A DNA stretch of 64,000 nucleotides, from NCBI GenBank assembly GCA_006384855.1, contig VCJN01002285.1, positions 1-64,000 on the forward strand, read 5' to 3'. The notes under the pieces are model-generated. The model made no database searches. It saw nothing but the letters and a program-made list of their open reading frames with translations, and was not told the origin of the DNA. The position numbers were made by a program, and so were the translations under genes. Of the stretch, positions 1-11,841 are shown piece by piece (positions within the stretch are counted from its first letter, which is position 1; the number at the start of each line of letters is the position of its first letter). The stretch comes from Tetraselmis striata. Taxonomy: Eukaryota > Chlorophyta > Chlorodendrophyceae > Chlorodendrales > Chlorodendraceae.

Positions 1-441
1 AATCACCCAACTATACTTATACTCATATATCTTGCAACATATGAAGTAACTTGACAGTTGAATCAGCGATGCGTCGATTTTTCAAAAATTTTAAAAGAAC
101 GGGTTCTATATCACTGGCCTACAGTTCCTTATATTGCACTGCCAGCGCTTTGAAGTACCAGAGTTTTTTTTCCATTACCAGCAGCGAGTAGCGAGTACCA
201 ATACCGGTACCAGCAGTTCTGAGGAACTGCCCTTTTGTAATTCACACCAGTACCAGCAGTACCATCAGCGAGTAGCGAGTACCAGTACTCATAGCCTAGC
301 ACCCAACCGTGAGATCGTAATCGGACGGCTGTGTAATTAAGGACCGTGGGTGGGTGGGCGGGTGGGTGGATTATAGTACTTAGTAGTACATTCCAGTAGA
401 TAAGCGCTTAAGTCATGCACCTATAGGCCCGATCCGCTGCA

Positions 442-2264
442 CTACACGGGTACCCGTACGGCAATAAAGCTCACCGCCGAAAAATCGACGCTTCGCTGGA
501 TAACAACATCCAGCGGGTCCGAGCCTAATGCCAAATATCCAGCAAGAATATGCTTAGCCGTAGTGCAGCTCCACCCCATCTCCACATAAATCATACACCC
601 CGTTGTCTTTGTGAAAAAACTGCCCGTTGGTGGCAGCATCCATGGCCTTGCATGCTTCAGAGTTCCAAAACCCATTGATGGATTGGTCTCTGCAATCCCA
701 TGCGCCTCTGCGCAGAGCCCATTCCTCATCCCAAAAGAATTGTTTCACGTCCACCTGCAGCGAGTTTCGTGCAACCGCAACAACAACTCAATTACGCTAT
801 GCGCTGACAATGCTGCCGAGTGGGGGCAAACAGAAGGGGGTGCGCATCGCCTCACATACGTCGAGGTCGTAGTAAACTAACTTGCGCGGTTGAATAATAA
901 GCGTGGCGGGGCGCGGGTGGCGCAGTGACTCTGGTGTCCGGCGTGTCAGATTGCAGCGAGGGCAGCCTGCGATCGTCGTATCTCCAGTCGCCATCCAGGA
1001 AGTGGCCGTACCGATTGTCGTCGCACGGGCAGCAGTGTACGATATACTTCTTGATGTCCGGGACGCTCATGCATTGCTCCACCTAGTATCACATCTCGGT
1101 AAGCTCTGACCCGTCCTTCGGCATCATGTGTTTTTTCAACAGCTTCGACAACCTCTCGAATGCCGCCGTCTTGATGTTGTGCTTCAGCTTCCACACGCAA
1201 AGATTGAGCGCGGCCTCCATCAGGGTGCGTGGCATCGGCACCGATGTACGATTGACGACTTATGTTGCGAAGGGGGTTCATGAGCAACGGATTAGTAAGG
1301 GCCACACATGGGGGAGGGGGAGTCGACACGATACACGATAAAACGACGCGACAATGCCTTCGTCGTCGCTGTCGGCGTCGAGAAGTTCGCGTAGCTCCTG
1401 TCACGTGCACATACGCGCAAGCAATAACATCTAAACGAATGCGCGTGTCACATGGAAGCAAAGCAAATCATCGCTTGCACGTTGCCGACGGTGCGATACT
1501 TTCACCAATACCTAAACTATGGGGCAACAACGCGGGCAATCACCCCCCGAACTGGCGGTGGGTGCGCAAGGGGCGCACCACCAGTAGGTCGTCAATGGCC
1601 GCTTGAGGCAACCTGCGAGTGAAATCGCTCAGTTGCTATGTCGTCAGGTGTGGCGGTTGCATATCTCCGACTCGGTTAGCTCTTCCAAGCCGCCTTCGTC
1701 GTAAATCATCTTCATCACCACCTCCAAATCCGCCGGGTATACGTCCTCGTTATCCCATCTCTAACTGACGACATGGATGATAAACACGGGTGGCTATCAC
1801 TGGGCGGCGGTGGGCCTTCGGCAGATGTAACGGGACGTAATGGAGGGCACCCGGGGGGGGGGGGGGGGGGGGGGGGGGCGAAAAAGCTCCCCCGCGTCCC
1901 GAACGTCTTGGTTACGACAACGCCCATGCGAGGGCGCCCCAATCTGCGGCCAAGCATGCAACAGCGCGCGCCGTGCGGCGCACCCCCTTGCTCACCTCAT
2001 CCACTGTGCCGAAGACCATGCCCGTTTGCATATGTCCCGAATGTCTCGAAGTGGGCCATGATGTACCGGCTCCGTGTTATGCAACGCCGCATCCCGCACT
2101 GTCAGCCCCCATTGCATGTCGCCCAACATGATGCGCTCAAACCGATCCACAGCCGTGGATCCACTGGGGCATGGCAATGTACTATACCCGCCCAATACCG
2201 CATGGTCATCATTCTTGAACAACTCATCAATAACATGGGCTGAGGAGAGCGGGTAGACTAGCAT
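442..2264 (-). pseudogene. Decayed Tnp2-like transposase relic
   Basis: Several minus-strand coding patches in different frames read in family order from high to low coordinate. They are a patch around 2000-2260, a helical patch at about 1105-1235 (ALNLCVWKLKHN...), a cysteine-containing patch at about 970-1080 and a longer patch at 554-745. The last contains F-W-N-S-E...A-T-N-G...D-G-V-E-L, which lines up with F-L-N-S-D...A-T-D-G...D-G-V-Q-L in the well-preserved transposase at 44.4-49.7 kb. I therefore place it in the same superfamily. The frames do not join cleanly, no end repeats are visible, and a G run lies at about 1851-1879. It looks like an old, inactive relative rather than a host gene. 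Class is moderately sure; boundaries are not. Confidence 0.5.
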
Positions 2265-3392
2265 GCCGAAACCAATTTCAGGTGGTCTTGAACTCCAACA
2301 ATGCGGGCGTGTTGAGGATCAATACATTTCACTGGTCTCGTATTGATCTAACACCGGTCTGAGTGTAAGACCACCGGCTACAATTTAAGGTACAGTGACT
2401 GCACTGCCCACTACGAGCTGGATGTGTTGTGCTATATTTGGCACTAAAACAGTAGTTGGGAATAGTGCATATGTGGCATAATCTGCCGTGGACCAGAGAG
2501 CTCCTCTATGATCTCAGCTCCTAGAGAGCCATGAGGCAGCAGGCACATGGCAAACATGCCCACTCTAGAATGACCTCAGATGGTCATGCAACTCAGGCAT
2601 CCCCAGCCAATGGTTTAGAGACAAGAGCCGTCATAATGGCGGCTCAACAGACTTTAGGTACTAGAATGCAACAGTGTTAAGGTGCACCAACCTACAACCC
2701 CAATTGAGCCCATGGCTAGCAGGAGCTGTTCCTGGTAGTAATAAGGGCTCTATTGAGCCCAGTCACACAACTGTAACATATTCTTACTCACTCTTATCAG
2801 CTTAATTCTTGTCTCCATGGCAACATGCTCAAACTCCAAAACCAAGGGCGTCAAGCTGCCTCCGGGAACCCTGACTCCCAGTCACGACGTTGATTGAAGG
2901 GCATGTACTGATATCAGTAGGTAACGACTATCATTATATTTATCATCGACATGGTTTACTGGCGGGCGGCAGCAGCCCCGCCGCGTGCGCACAATTAGAA
3001 GTGCTAGATGCAAAACCAGACAATTAATACACGGGTGACATCGGGTCGAACATAAATCAGTCAGGTTTATACCAGGGTTGGGTTGCGGTCCACTTTCCAG
3101 TACTGCAGGCTGCAGTGCAGTACTTCAGGCTGCAGTGCCGGTTGCAGTAGCACTGAAACTGCTGATTATAGGGAAGGGCGGGACAGTGAAGGGCATATAT
3201 TTTGGGCACTTTGGGTAACTGCACTGCAGCCCCTTTTCGGGAAGTACTCCTGGCTGCAGTTTCTTACAGTAATTTCAGGTAGATACTGCAGCCCAACCCT
3301 GGTATATATCGGTATCTCCACACACTGCTCGTAAGGATTATATACTCCTACTGTCCCGGGCGAACCGTTTTTGCCCCGGCAGAAAAATTACT
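2265..3392. other. No gene seen; CTGCAG-rich patch
   Basis: No reading frame here has credible codon use or splice structure. The stretch at about 3095-3300 repeats CTGCAG and close variants many times, which looks like local duplication rather than a coding signal. Confidence 0.4.
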
Positions 3393-3664
3393 CGTAAAAG
3401 TTAAGTTCGCCCCGGGTCATTGGCCGAAGGCGCCCCAGCACTCGACCTCTTGCGCCATCTGCAGTCGTAGGTCTTCCTTTGCCCTTATTGATATTGCAGT
3501 AAAGCATTTCCTCGTTATTCGAACCCCGAATAAGGGCTAAATTGCATCACCAACCCGATAGTATGCCCGTGACACGAATGGTCGATATTACCTTCAGTGG
3601 GCGAACCAAGAATTGAACCGGGACGGTCTCTCGCGTAAGACATTACCGCTCTACCAAGCGGACA
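3393..3664 (-). repeat. tRNA-derived SINE, copy 1
   Basis: Read on the minus strand, the element starts with a tRNA-like head: an A-box-like TGGTAGAGCGG near 3650 and a B-box-like GGTTCAATTC near 3612. An unrelated body follows, shared with copies at 8.2 and 35.7 kb. It ends in a tail containing CCCGGGGCGAACTTAACTTT. It is not a functional tRNA gene, because no acceptor stem or anticodon arm closes. All three long copies point the same way. Confidence 0.7.
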
Positions 3665-3710
3665 GACAACGAGGCCTTAAAAAACAACTCGTATTACTGG
3701 CGTGAAATAC

Positions 3711-3882
3711 AAAAGGCCAGTAACACTTCGGCAATTTGCTTGTTGACTATAACGGAGCGTCGCCTACCCAGGGCTTTCCGTGGTTGGATCGCTGCCTCTC
3801 TAAACGACCGTCGTAGCGACGCTGCAAGGGTGTTTCACTGGTGCCAGTCCTGTCCCAGGGGCGGAAAAAAGGCCAGTAACAC
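3711..3882 (+). repeat. 5'-truncated LINE tail with 16-bp target duplication
   Basis: About 140 bp (3727-3866) is the reverse complement of the 3' tail seen at 6745, 33058 and 36332. It is bounded on both sides by the identical 16-mer AAAAGGCCAGTAACAC (3711-3726 and 3867-3882). A 5'-truncated insert with a long target-site duplication is what target-primed reverse transcription of a LINE produces. Confidence 0.8.
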
Positions 3883-3983
3883 AACGTATTACTGGTAGAT
3901 TACCGGTTGCAATAATAACAATACTACGCACATTCACATCGTAGAAAACGCGGCATAAATTCTTACATATTCTTACATGTCCG

Positions 3984-6357
3984 TCATATTGGCTCCATGA
4001 TAGGCCTGCGTACTACATGCAATGCTGCCCGCGCAGCCGCTACGCTCCCGTGTTTCGCAGGCGAAGGCTTTTCGCCAGTCTTGAGACTGCTGCCCGCGTA
4101 GAGGGCCGCCATCAAGTCGTGCACAAAGGAGTCTGCGTCCACCGACCACCGCGTGCCGCCGCCGTCTTCGTCGGCAGCACCAGCGCCCGCGTGTATGGAT
4201 GACAAGGCGCCAACTCTGCATGCCAATAGAGAAGCCAAGGCGGGGGTCCAGAGTCAGAGGCTGCCCTGCACAACCCAGCGCCCACACAGAACGAAAGCAT
4301 ATGGTGGACTCAAATTACACCCAGTCAGCCCCTGGCAATATCATTTGTACAATCAGCCCCGACGTTAGCAGGCATCCGGCGGCCCAATGAGTGTACCGCT
4401 ATTCGCCGCCACCCCCACGGGCAAAAAAAGCCAGCAACCCCTCTCAGCGCGGGAGCACTCACAGCTGCGGCCTGGCCTTGCAGATGCGCTCCACCACGTC
4501 TCCGCACACGTCCGTTGTGATCATCTGCGAGCCTGGCGGTGCCTGCGGTAGGTTCATGGGGTCAAATGCAGGGCAAGCTCCCAGCTGAAGGCACAATGCA
4601 GAGCAGCTGTGGCAGTGGGCCGGCCGGTGGGGAGGGGGCAGGGGGGCAATGGGCGAGGGCTGCTCGCTGCGGGCACAGAAATGGTGCAACACGCTGGTCC
4701 CCGGGGCGGTACCGAGCCGCTGGATTGGCCGGCTGTGCTCAGCGCGAGCCGCTGCAGGCGCTTCACCAGCAGGCAGACGCGCATTGCCAGGTGGAAGTCC
4801 CTGCAAGCAGCATGCTCACATTCGCAGCTATTCTCCGGCCAGCAAGCGCGCGGCAGGAAGTCCACAACACAATGCGCTATTGCAGCATGGGAGAAGGCAG
4901 GAGTGGGGAGGGGGAGGGGGGGGGGGGGGGGTAAACACCTGAACGGCACCTCGCCGTCGTCTCTGCCCCGGACAGCCTGCAGCCAGCACACAAGAGTGTA
5001 AGACCTGCGACGTACCCATTCTCGTTCCCATACTCTGTCCTACTCCCTACCCCCACACTCTTTAAACCCCCCAGGTCATCTCTGCAAGGTCAAGCGCCAG
5101 CGCACCCTTAGAGTGCACTGCTCCGTTCTTGGCCACCCCGGCCCGATGAGTTTCTTCACCAGTTGCTCCAGCAGAGGCACGCCCACCCCCGCGCCTGAGC
5201 CTGTGTTCCAGGTGTGCGTCAGCCTTCCGCTGCCGCTGGCAGATGGGAAGGGTGATGAAGGATGGGGGTGCGGAGATGGACTGGGAGGTGGTGATGGGAC
5301 GGGTATGGGTATCTCTGAAAAATGGGAGGATCGGGTGATCGGTGAAAGGGGTTGTGGGTTGGAGCCTGTCCCGCACCCCCCCTTCCCTCCTCCAGTGCGA
5401 GGAAGGCGCAGGCCGCAGCGTCCATGAACTCCGTCTCCGTGGCGTGCGGCGCGCAGATGTGGCCGTAGGCGGCAGCCAGGCTGCCGTTGCAGCTCATTTT
5501 GTCACTGAAACTGCAGAAGGGCAAGGCGCACACGGCTCAATGTACGCATGCCGTGACGGTCAGGCGGGCCAGCGCGCATTGCCTGGCAGAGCATGGCATG
5601 TCAGCAGGGGGGCTCACTAAGCTGCAAGGAACAGCATCGGGTCGTCTGGCCGCCGCTTCAGCATTTCCACCACCGCCTCCTTCATCTCCGCCGATGCCCC
5701 GAGCTCCTCCAGCAGCAGCAGCTCCGCCGGAAGAGCAGGCGTCCCCGTGAACTCTGGCGGCACATGTCCGAGTTGTTACACTCAGCCGCCCCCCCTTGTG
5801 TACCGCATATCAGCACAAGAGGTAGGCGTCGTTATCACTGACCGTCACCTAGCGATTTTTTCCCAATTGGTGGTCATGACATCGGAACAAATGCATAATC
5901 GAAGTATATGTATCTCCGCCCCCTCATCCTTTCAATTTGTGCTACTACCACAGTACCACAGTACCACTTCATTACTGCATGCCGGTATTACAACTATAAC
6001 ATTGAGACATAAATACGCAGCTTGGTGATCCTGGCTGTCCTAGAGACAGGTGAGGGGGGGGGAGGGGGAGGGACGGAGAAAAGAATAGCTTGCTCTTGCT
6101 GGCTTCAATATATGAACGGTAGGTGGTGTAGCATGACCTCGTCGAGCCAGCAGCAAAAAATGCAACCGAACTAGATGAAACAGGCGGCACTTGGCCCGGG
6201 AGGCCACCGCACCCGATGTGTACGGGTCTGCAGAGGTCGGGGGAGGCTGGCGAGGCGCAGCGGCTGACGCGGGGCGACCCAACGCCGACTGCGGCCGGCT
6301 GCTGGAGGCGGTAGACGGCCGAGGCCTTGCGCTGAGGGTCGCCCGTGCCGCGTCCAT
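3984..6357 (-). CDS. TPGS1-like tubulin polyglutamylase complex subunit
   Basis: Probable orthologue of TPGS1, a non-catalytic subunit of the complex that polyglutamylates axonemal and neuronal tubulin. Exon 1 (6357-6213) begins at an ATG in good context and is Ser/Pro/Ala-rich. Exons 2 (5753-5618) and 3 (5510-5377) join in phase across GT-AG introns. They encode EFTGTPALPAE, then a Dpy30/RIIa-like helix ending RRPDDPMLFLAAYFSDKM, very close to the animal TPGS1 segment around ARPEEPIAFLAHYFENM as I remember it. Exon 4 (5200-5106) gives VPLLEQLVKKLIGPG. Less certain exons lie near 4730-4860, 4470-4545 and 3984-4240; the last carries WSVDADSFVHDLMAALY, like the family C-terminus. The join from exon 4 to 5 is unresolved by phase. 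A 21-base G run near 4911-4931 is intronic. It points away from the PG-rich-repeat gene at 9.4 kb. Confidence 0.62.
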
Positions 6358-6744
6358 GCCCGGCGCAGCGGTGCCGTGCGGTGTCTGCCTGTAGCTCCGG
6401 ACCCACGCAGCTAGCAGCTCCCTGGCCCAGCCAGAAGGAATAAGGGTGAGAGTGACTTCAACATCTCGGCCACCGTGGATGCTGATTGGTAGGTTTGAAT
6501 GGGCTCTTTATACCCTTGGTCTTTATACCCTCCGTCCCTCCCCCGCCAGGTGCGGTGGGGTCCCACCGGCCACCGCTGGCTCAGGTACGGGTACCGAACA
6601 ACGTACCGCACTCAGGCTCCCACTAGCGACTTTTTATTAGCGAATTTCTACGTTGCCCGTAGAATTTTTTGACCGGGGTTTTTTTGACAGGGAGACAATT
6701 GGCGACAGAACATCACTGCTGCGGCATTCACGTTTTTTAATTCG
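6358..6744. other. Presumed 5' flank, no gene seen
   Basis: This lies upstream of the TPGS1-like start and downstream (in minus sense) of the LINE tail. It is moderately AT-rich from 6600 on. I see no coding structure and no clear promoter motif. Confidence 0.3.
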
Positions 6745-8115
6745 CCCCCGGGGACAGGACTGGCACCAGTGAAACCCTTGCAGCGTTTCTACGACGGCCA
6801 TTCATCAGGCAGCGATCCAGTGACGGAAAGCCCTGGGTAGGCGACGCTCTGTTATAGTAAACACGCAAATTGCCGATGCATTCTGTAAACCTAATTGAAG
6901 GTCAGTGACGGAATTCCCAACACTGTTGGATCATCGTCTAATAAAACACTGCCATCAAAATACCCGTCACTGACCACAAAAGGTCCGCCCTACCCGGTTG
7001 GGCGTCGGCCCATTCGAGTAATGCGAGTTGGGGCAAGCCCCAACCCGCGGAGCAAACCATTTCGGGAGTGCGATACATGTGCAACAAAAAAGGCAATGTG
7101 AGGGAGGGCCCAACGCCATAGCTGGAAAAATTTCCCATTCCCAGTAACATCCATGGCGCCGTGAAGGGAGGGGGGGACCCCGCCCAAAATAAAGGCAGTT
7201 AAGTCCTGAGGTGTTGACGCAATAACCTAACTACCAATACAATCCCTCAACTCCGGAACTAACATCCCCAAAGTATGACGGTGATGCCCCCGCCCATCGC
7301 GGGCACTCCACCAACATATGTTCGAAGGTCTCCGATTCACCTCCGCCACATGCATGGCAGTGTTCTAGGAACTGCTAACTAAGGCATGGCATGAATCCGG
7401 GCCAATCGGCGGGCAGTGGGAAATACTCGGGTGCGTAATTGTATCATAATGTGCAGCCCGGCCACAACCCCCGGGGGACACCCACACCGTACTGTGGCAA
7501 CGGGTTTGACGCATAAGACGCATGGACATATATATCCCAGGTTTTAGTGCGTGCTAATGATGCCGACGATTTTTAACGCGCCCACACCGATTCCTTTACT
7601 ATTTTAGCGGCATCGCGCGCGGCTAGTGACCTCCAGTCAAGTGGAAGGTGCACCCCCTCAGCTAGCCGCCCTACGTTCGCCCTAGCTAGTCGGTCTACCC
7701 ACCGCACAGTCCCCGACGTCCACGTATTAGGGCGCGCCCGACTTAGCTGATCTACTAAATGGGCTATACATGTGTCAAGTCGGGTGCCGCGTTAAGGAAC
7801 GCCCGAGCCCTTGCCGCAGCGGCCGTAGCCTCTATGGGCGCAATAATATCCAATTCCCGCATCATCGGTGCAGTGGCCACCCCAGGAGAGTTTTACCCAC
7901 CCCAATAAGGTACCGCAAGCACTGAGTACGGTTTGTAATTTATTTGCGCCGCTAGTTCTATCCATACCCCATATTTCACATCCGTCAATTAGAACCGGTA
8001 GTACACATGTTTTAAAGACAGACACACCCACATAAATAGGAATTAAGTCCCGTCCACCGACTAATACCGATTCGAGCGCCTCGGCATTCAAGTATTCATC
8101 AGCACCCCGTATCAA
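6745..8115 (-). mobile_element. LINE remnant: RT C-terminus, zinc knuckle, 3' tail
   Basis: Non-LTR retrotransposon fragment. On the minus strand 8115-7792 reads KTCVLPVLIDGCEIWG, typical of the region after the reverse-transcriptase core. Near 7370 in another frame comes CHACGGGESETFEHMLVEC, the C-x2-C...H...C knuckle common at LINE C-termini. The part from about 7120 to 6745 is a 3' tail also present at 36690-36332, 33240-33058 and (inverted, truncated) 3727-3866. The reading frame is interrupted and the 5' part of the element is missing. A SINE copy sits just beyond its 5' break at 8.2 kb. Confidence 0.7.
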
Positions 8116-8220
8116 AGCACAACATCCTTAGCGAATAAACAATCCTTTATTAACTCTAAATCATGATGCCTTTGATATGTCCATGAACTCCGTACCCGAG
8201 TACCATACATACATGGCGCT

Positions 8221-8480
8221 GGTAAAAGTAAAGTATTCGCCCAGGGACATCGGCCGAAGCCGCCCCAACACTTGACCTCTTGCGCGTACTTCGCAGTCGT
8301 AGGTCTGGCATAGCCCGTAGACCATTGCCAAATTCGAACCCCGAAGGTTCGAACTGCATCAACCGGGTAACTAAACCTAGGACACGCCGGGACGACATTG
8401 CCGAAATACATCGGCCAGGAATCGATCCCGGGCGCTGGTCTTCTCCGCTATTAGAGGAGTGGCGGCATCCGCATATCGAT
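8221..8480 (-). repeat. tRNA-derived SINE, copy 2
   Basis: Same family as the copies at 3393-3664 and 35740-35977. The body matches closely through the segment containing GACCTCTTGCG in plus sense and the GAACCCCGAA block. The tRNA-like head at 8430-8476 is more diverged than in the other copies. The tail in minus sense carries GATGTCCCTGGGCGAA. Confidence 0.68.
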
Positions 8481-9445
8481 ACTCGTAGATACGGTAATAT
8501 ATTGACTTCACTTGTATACATAACATCGCATTTTAACCGTCTATGAGATACTGAAAATGTAAAATCCATCAAATGAGCTAACTGCACTATGAAGATGCGA
8601 TTTTAAGTAGCGACTATATATCGATATATTTTCAAAAAATGTATCAGACATTTTCTGGGCAGTTTCTGGCGACTATATCTCTTGGAAAAATAATGCTGGA
8701 GGCGGGTACGCAGTATGGCGGATGATTATTATTTATTCTTGCTACACACGCATATACGCCTACACACGCTACACACGAATTATAGGCTTAAATTCTGAAT
8801 CCTGACTCCTTAGCCACGAGGTAGTCGCTAACCCTTATCTTTGGACCGACGATTCACTACCCTGTACCTCCATCAATATTAACGCGGCGGCAGAGCAGGG
8901 ACGCTGCTGCGGCATGCGAGAAACCGCAGATGGCATGCGGCAAAGCGTACCCCGCACCTGCGCTGCGCGGAGGTTGATGACGTGCACACGTGTTGCAGTC
9001 GAGCGGCTCCGAACCCTCCCCTCTGCCGGTGGGAACTGCACGGTAGTTTGGTAGTTTCCCGCCAGCTCCTGAGACGGCCACGCAGTCCCAACACCGCGCA
9101 AGAGAGTGCGCGGCTACGTTGCCGAGAGGACGCCGCCCTGCACCGTTGGGTGGGCAGCGGCGGTACCGTGACGGCTCCTTACATTCGCGACCCCGTACCA
9201 TTGTAACCGCCCAGGCTCTAGCCACACACACAGGAGGGCTAGGTGGCGAACGCTTCACGACCCGGCTCTGAGCCCGCACCACCTCGGTGGGTGGTTCAGC
9301 AGGGCGCAACCGGCGTGTTGTCGGTATCTTGGGGGGTGACCCCTTCGAGTGGCCCAGCCGAGCAGCGCCGCCACTCGTATCCGTGCCGCTACGTGTCGCC
9401 AGATAGTAGTGGCAATAGTTGAGCTGGCAAGGCCCGGAGTGCACC
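8481..9445. other. No supported gene; 5' side of PG-repeat gene
   Basis: A 200-residue minus-strand frame (9459-8857) is open here but lacks a recognisable domain and is Arg/Pro/Ala-rich, as GC-rich noncoding DNA often is. The 3' half may hold the promoter and 5' UTR of the plus-strand gene that starts at 9446. Confidence 0.35.
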
Positions 9446-11810
9446 ATGGGGATCAGCAACTACCTTGTCGACACGGTGGAAGTGGCGGTGGACAACTATG
9501 AGGTGCCGCCGCCTTCGCCAAGCCCCCTCGCACCTCACGTGCCTTTGGCCGTGCATCCCTGTTGAGTGACCTATCATTTCCAACCCGCATTCGCGCCCTG
9601 CAGACCTCCAACTCAGCTCCGGATCCCTCCACGCTTGTCCCGGTGTCATGCCTCAGCGTGGCTGGCAAAAGGTGTCCCCCCCCCCCCCCCCCCCCCCCCC
9701 CCTCCCGAGAAGAAACCAGCCTAGATTCATCCAATTTCAGGAAATGCCCTAACCGCAATTGTGCATCTGTAGAGGACACGTTTTGCTGACCTGCCACCCT
9801 GCTGGTGAACCTCAGAACCGCGCAGAACTTCCATGCGCCCAGCGCCTTCATGGAGCCTGGCGCGGGGGGCAAGCCGCAGGATGCGTTTCTGGAGATGGAT
9901 CGCGACCCCATGCCGCTGCAGGTCAGGCCCTGAAAAAGGCGAGGGAGGGGGGGGGGGGGGGGGGGGGAGGCGGGCGGCTTCAGGGGGGCCATGTACCGTG
10001 ACTATGCATTCAAAAGCACCGTAACCGCGCTTTGTGTTAGCCCCCCCCCCCCCCCCCCCCCCTTTTCCCTCCCAGAAGCAAAGACAGAAATGACATTTAT
10101 CCGGAAATCTATGAAAATACATTAGGAATGTTGCACGCAATGTCCGACTCAATGGTAGAAAATTGAAAGACTATCTTAATGACCCACATTCCCAATTTAC
10201 ACCCACAAGACAGCACGTTAGCAGTCTGGCTGGACTCCCCGTGTCGAAGGACTTTCGTTAATGGGTTGTCGAGTAGCGTTACTGAACATGCCGGACTCGG
10301 CTTGGCGGCTTCTTCATAGTACACTACCCTCAGCAGTGATGTAGACGAGTTGACTGGTCCACCGTGGACTCTGACTAGGATTAAGATTGTTCAGTGCCCA
10401 GCGATTCCTCACTTAGTCGGCTCATCGTCCATGAATAGGCGCAAGTCGACCAGGCGTTATATCTTGGCAGGATGTGGGGGACACTGCCTGACAGACTGAC
10501 ATTCCCAATTAGCTGTTCTGGAATTGGGGAAGGGGAGGGGGGTCATGTTCCACAAGCGCCTGAAATGAGCTGAAGCGAGATGCTCTCATGCACATGTACT
10601 GTCCGTAGGCACAGCATGCCAGGGAGCAGCTGCGCGAGATCGACGGGCGCAACACCGTGGGCCGCCGCCGCGGGGAGGGGCTGTCCTCCCCGCGCGAGTC
10701 GCGCGCCGACGCGGATGGGAGGCTGCTGGAGGAGCTCAAGCTCACGGTGCGGGATGTCACGGCCCTCCCTCACCTCCCCTTGCTGCATTCCCGCCTTCAG
10801 GCGCTGATCCCCGTGCTCACCTGATCCTTGCTCATTCGGAGGACAACCTTCCGTTTGTGGCCCACAATCACTATACTGTCTTTCCTTGTGGCAGGCTTAG
10901 GCAGATCCCGTTTATGGCTGCGATATTTTTCAATTTGCAAATGAAGGCTCACTGAGGGTTTTGTGGATATGATCAAGCCCTAAACTATAAACCCTATACC
11001 TATTTTGCGTGTAATTTTGCGTGTGGGTGGGGTTCATGGCAAATTGCGCAAGTGGGTACACATTCAGCCCCAAAATCAATTCTGCCCCAAGGTCACGATT
11101 TTACCGCAGAGCCATATTTTCCGGAGCATTACCTCCTCTTTTTTTATTACGCGCCCGAATTTGTACCCACAACTGCAATTATGGGAACTAATCCACATTC
11201 TCAAATGCCAAAAAGCGGTGTATCTACAATGGAATCTCCCTATTCTGTTTTCCTCTGCTTTTGATGGTTTATCATTGCGCCTCGTGAATGGATTAGATTG
11301 TGCAGCGGCTCAAGTATCGCGATGGTTTCTGATGCCCCCCACCCCCTTTCCTTTCCTTTGACCCCAGGCCACTTACATGAGCCATGAGAAATACCTCACC
11401 GCCAGCCTGGACCGCAAGTATGGCAAGACGGCGGGCAAAGGCAGTCTGGTGCACCCGCACGCGCACGAGCACGGCATCATGGTGGACTCTGTCGGCCGGC
11501 TGGTGCCCAAGGGTAGCGGCGGGAAGCAGGCCGGCACCGCGGCCGGCAAGGCCGGCAAGGGGCTGCAGGGGGAGGTGGTCACGCTGGCCAAGATGCACGC
11601 GGACAGCATCGACAAGGAGCGCAAGGACGCAGAGAAGCTGGACGACGTGGAGCAAGCCATGATCCGGCGCAACGCCCACAAGGAGGCCGCCGCCAGCAAG
11701 AAGGTGGGCGCCGTTTTGGGCATCTCGCTGCTGCAACCCCTCCCTCTCTTGTACCCCTTTTCTGCTTAAGGATTGCTGGCGCCATAAATATGCACCAAAA
11801 GGGCTATGCG

Positions 11811-11841
<31 letters not shown>

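Noticed and set aside
3600-3664. tRNA gene suggested by A- and B-box-like sequences
   Set aside because: No cloverleaf closes, and the same head recurs with a shared non-tRNA body at two other loci, so it is a SINE head.
8857-9459. 200-residue minus-strand open frame
   Set aside because: No domain, no splice partners, Arg/Pro/Ala-rich composition expected from GC-rich noncoding DNA, and it overlaps the start of a better-supported plus-strand gene.
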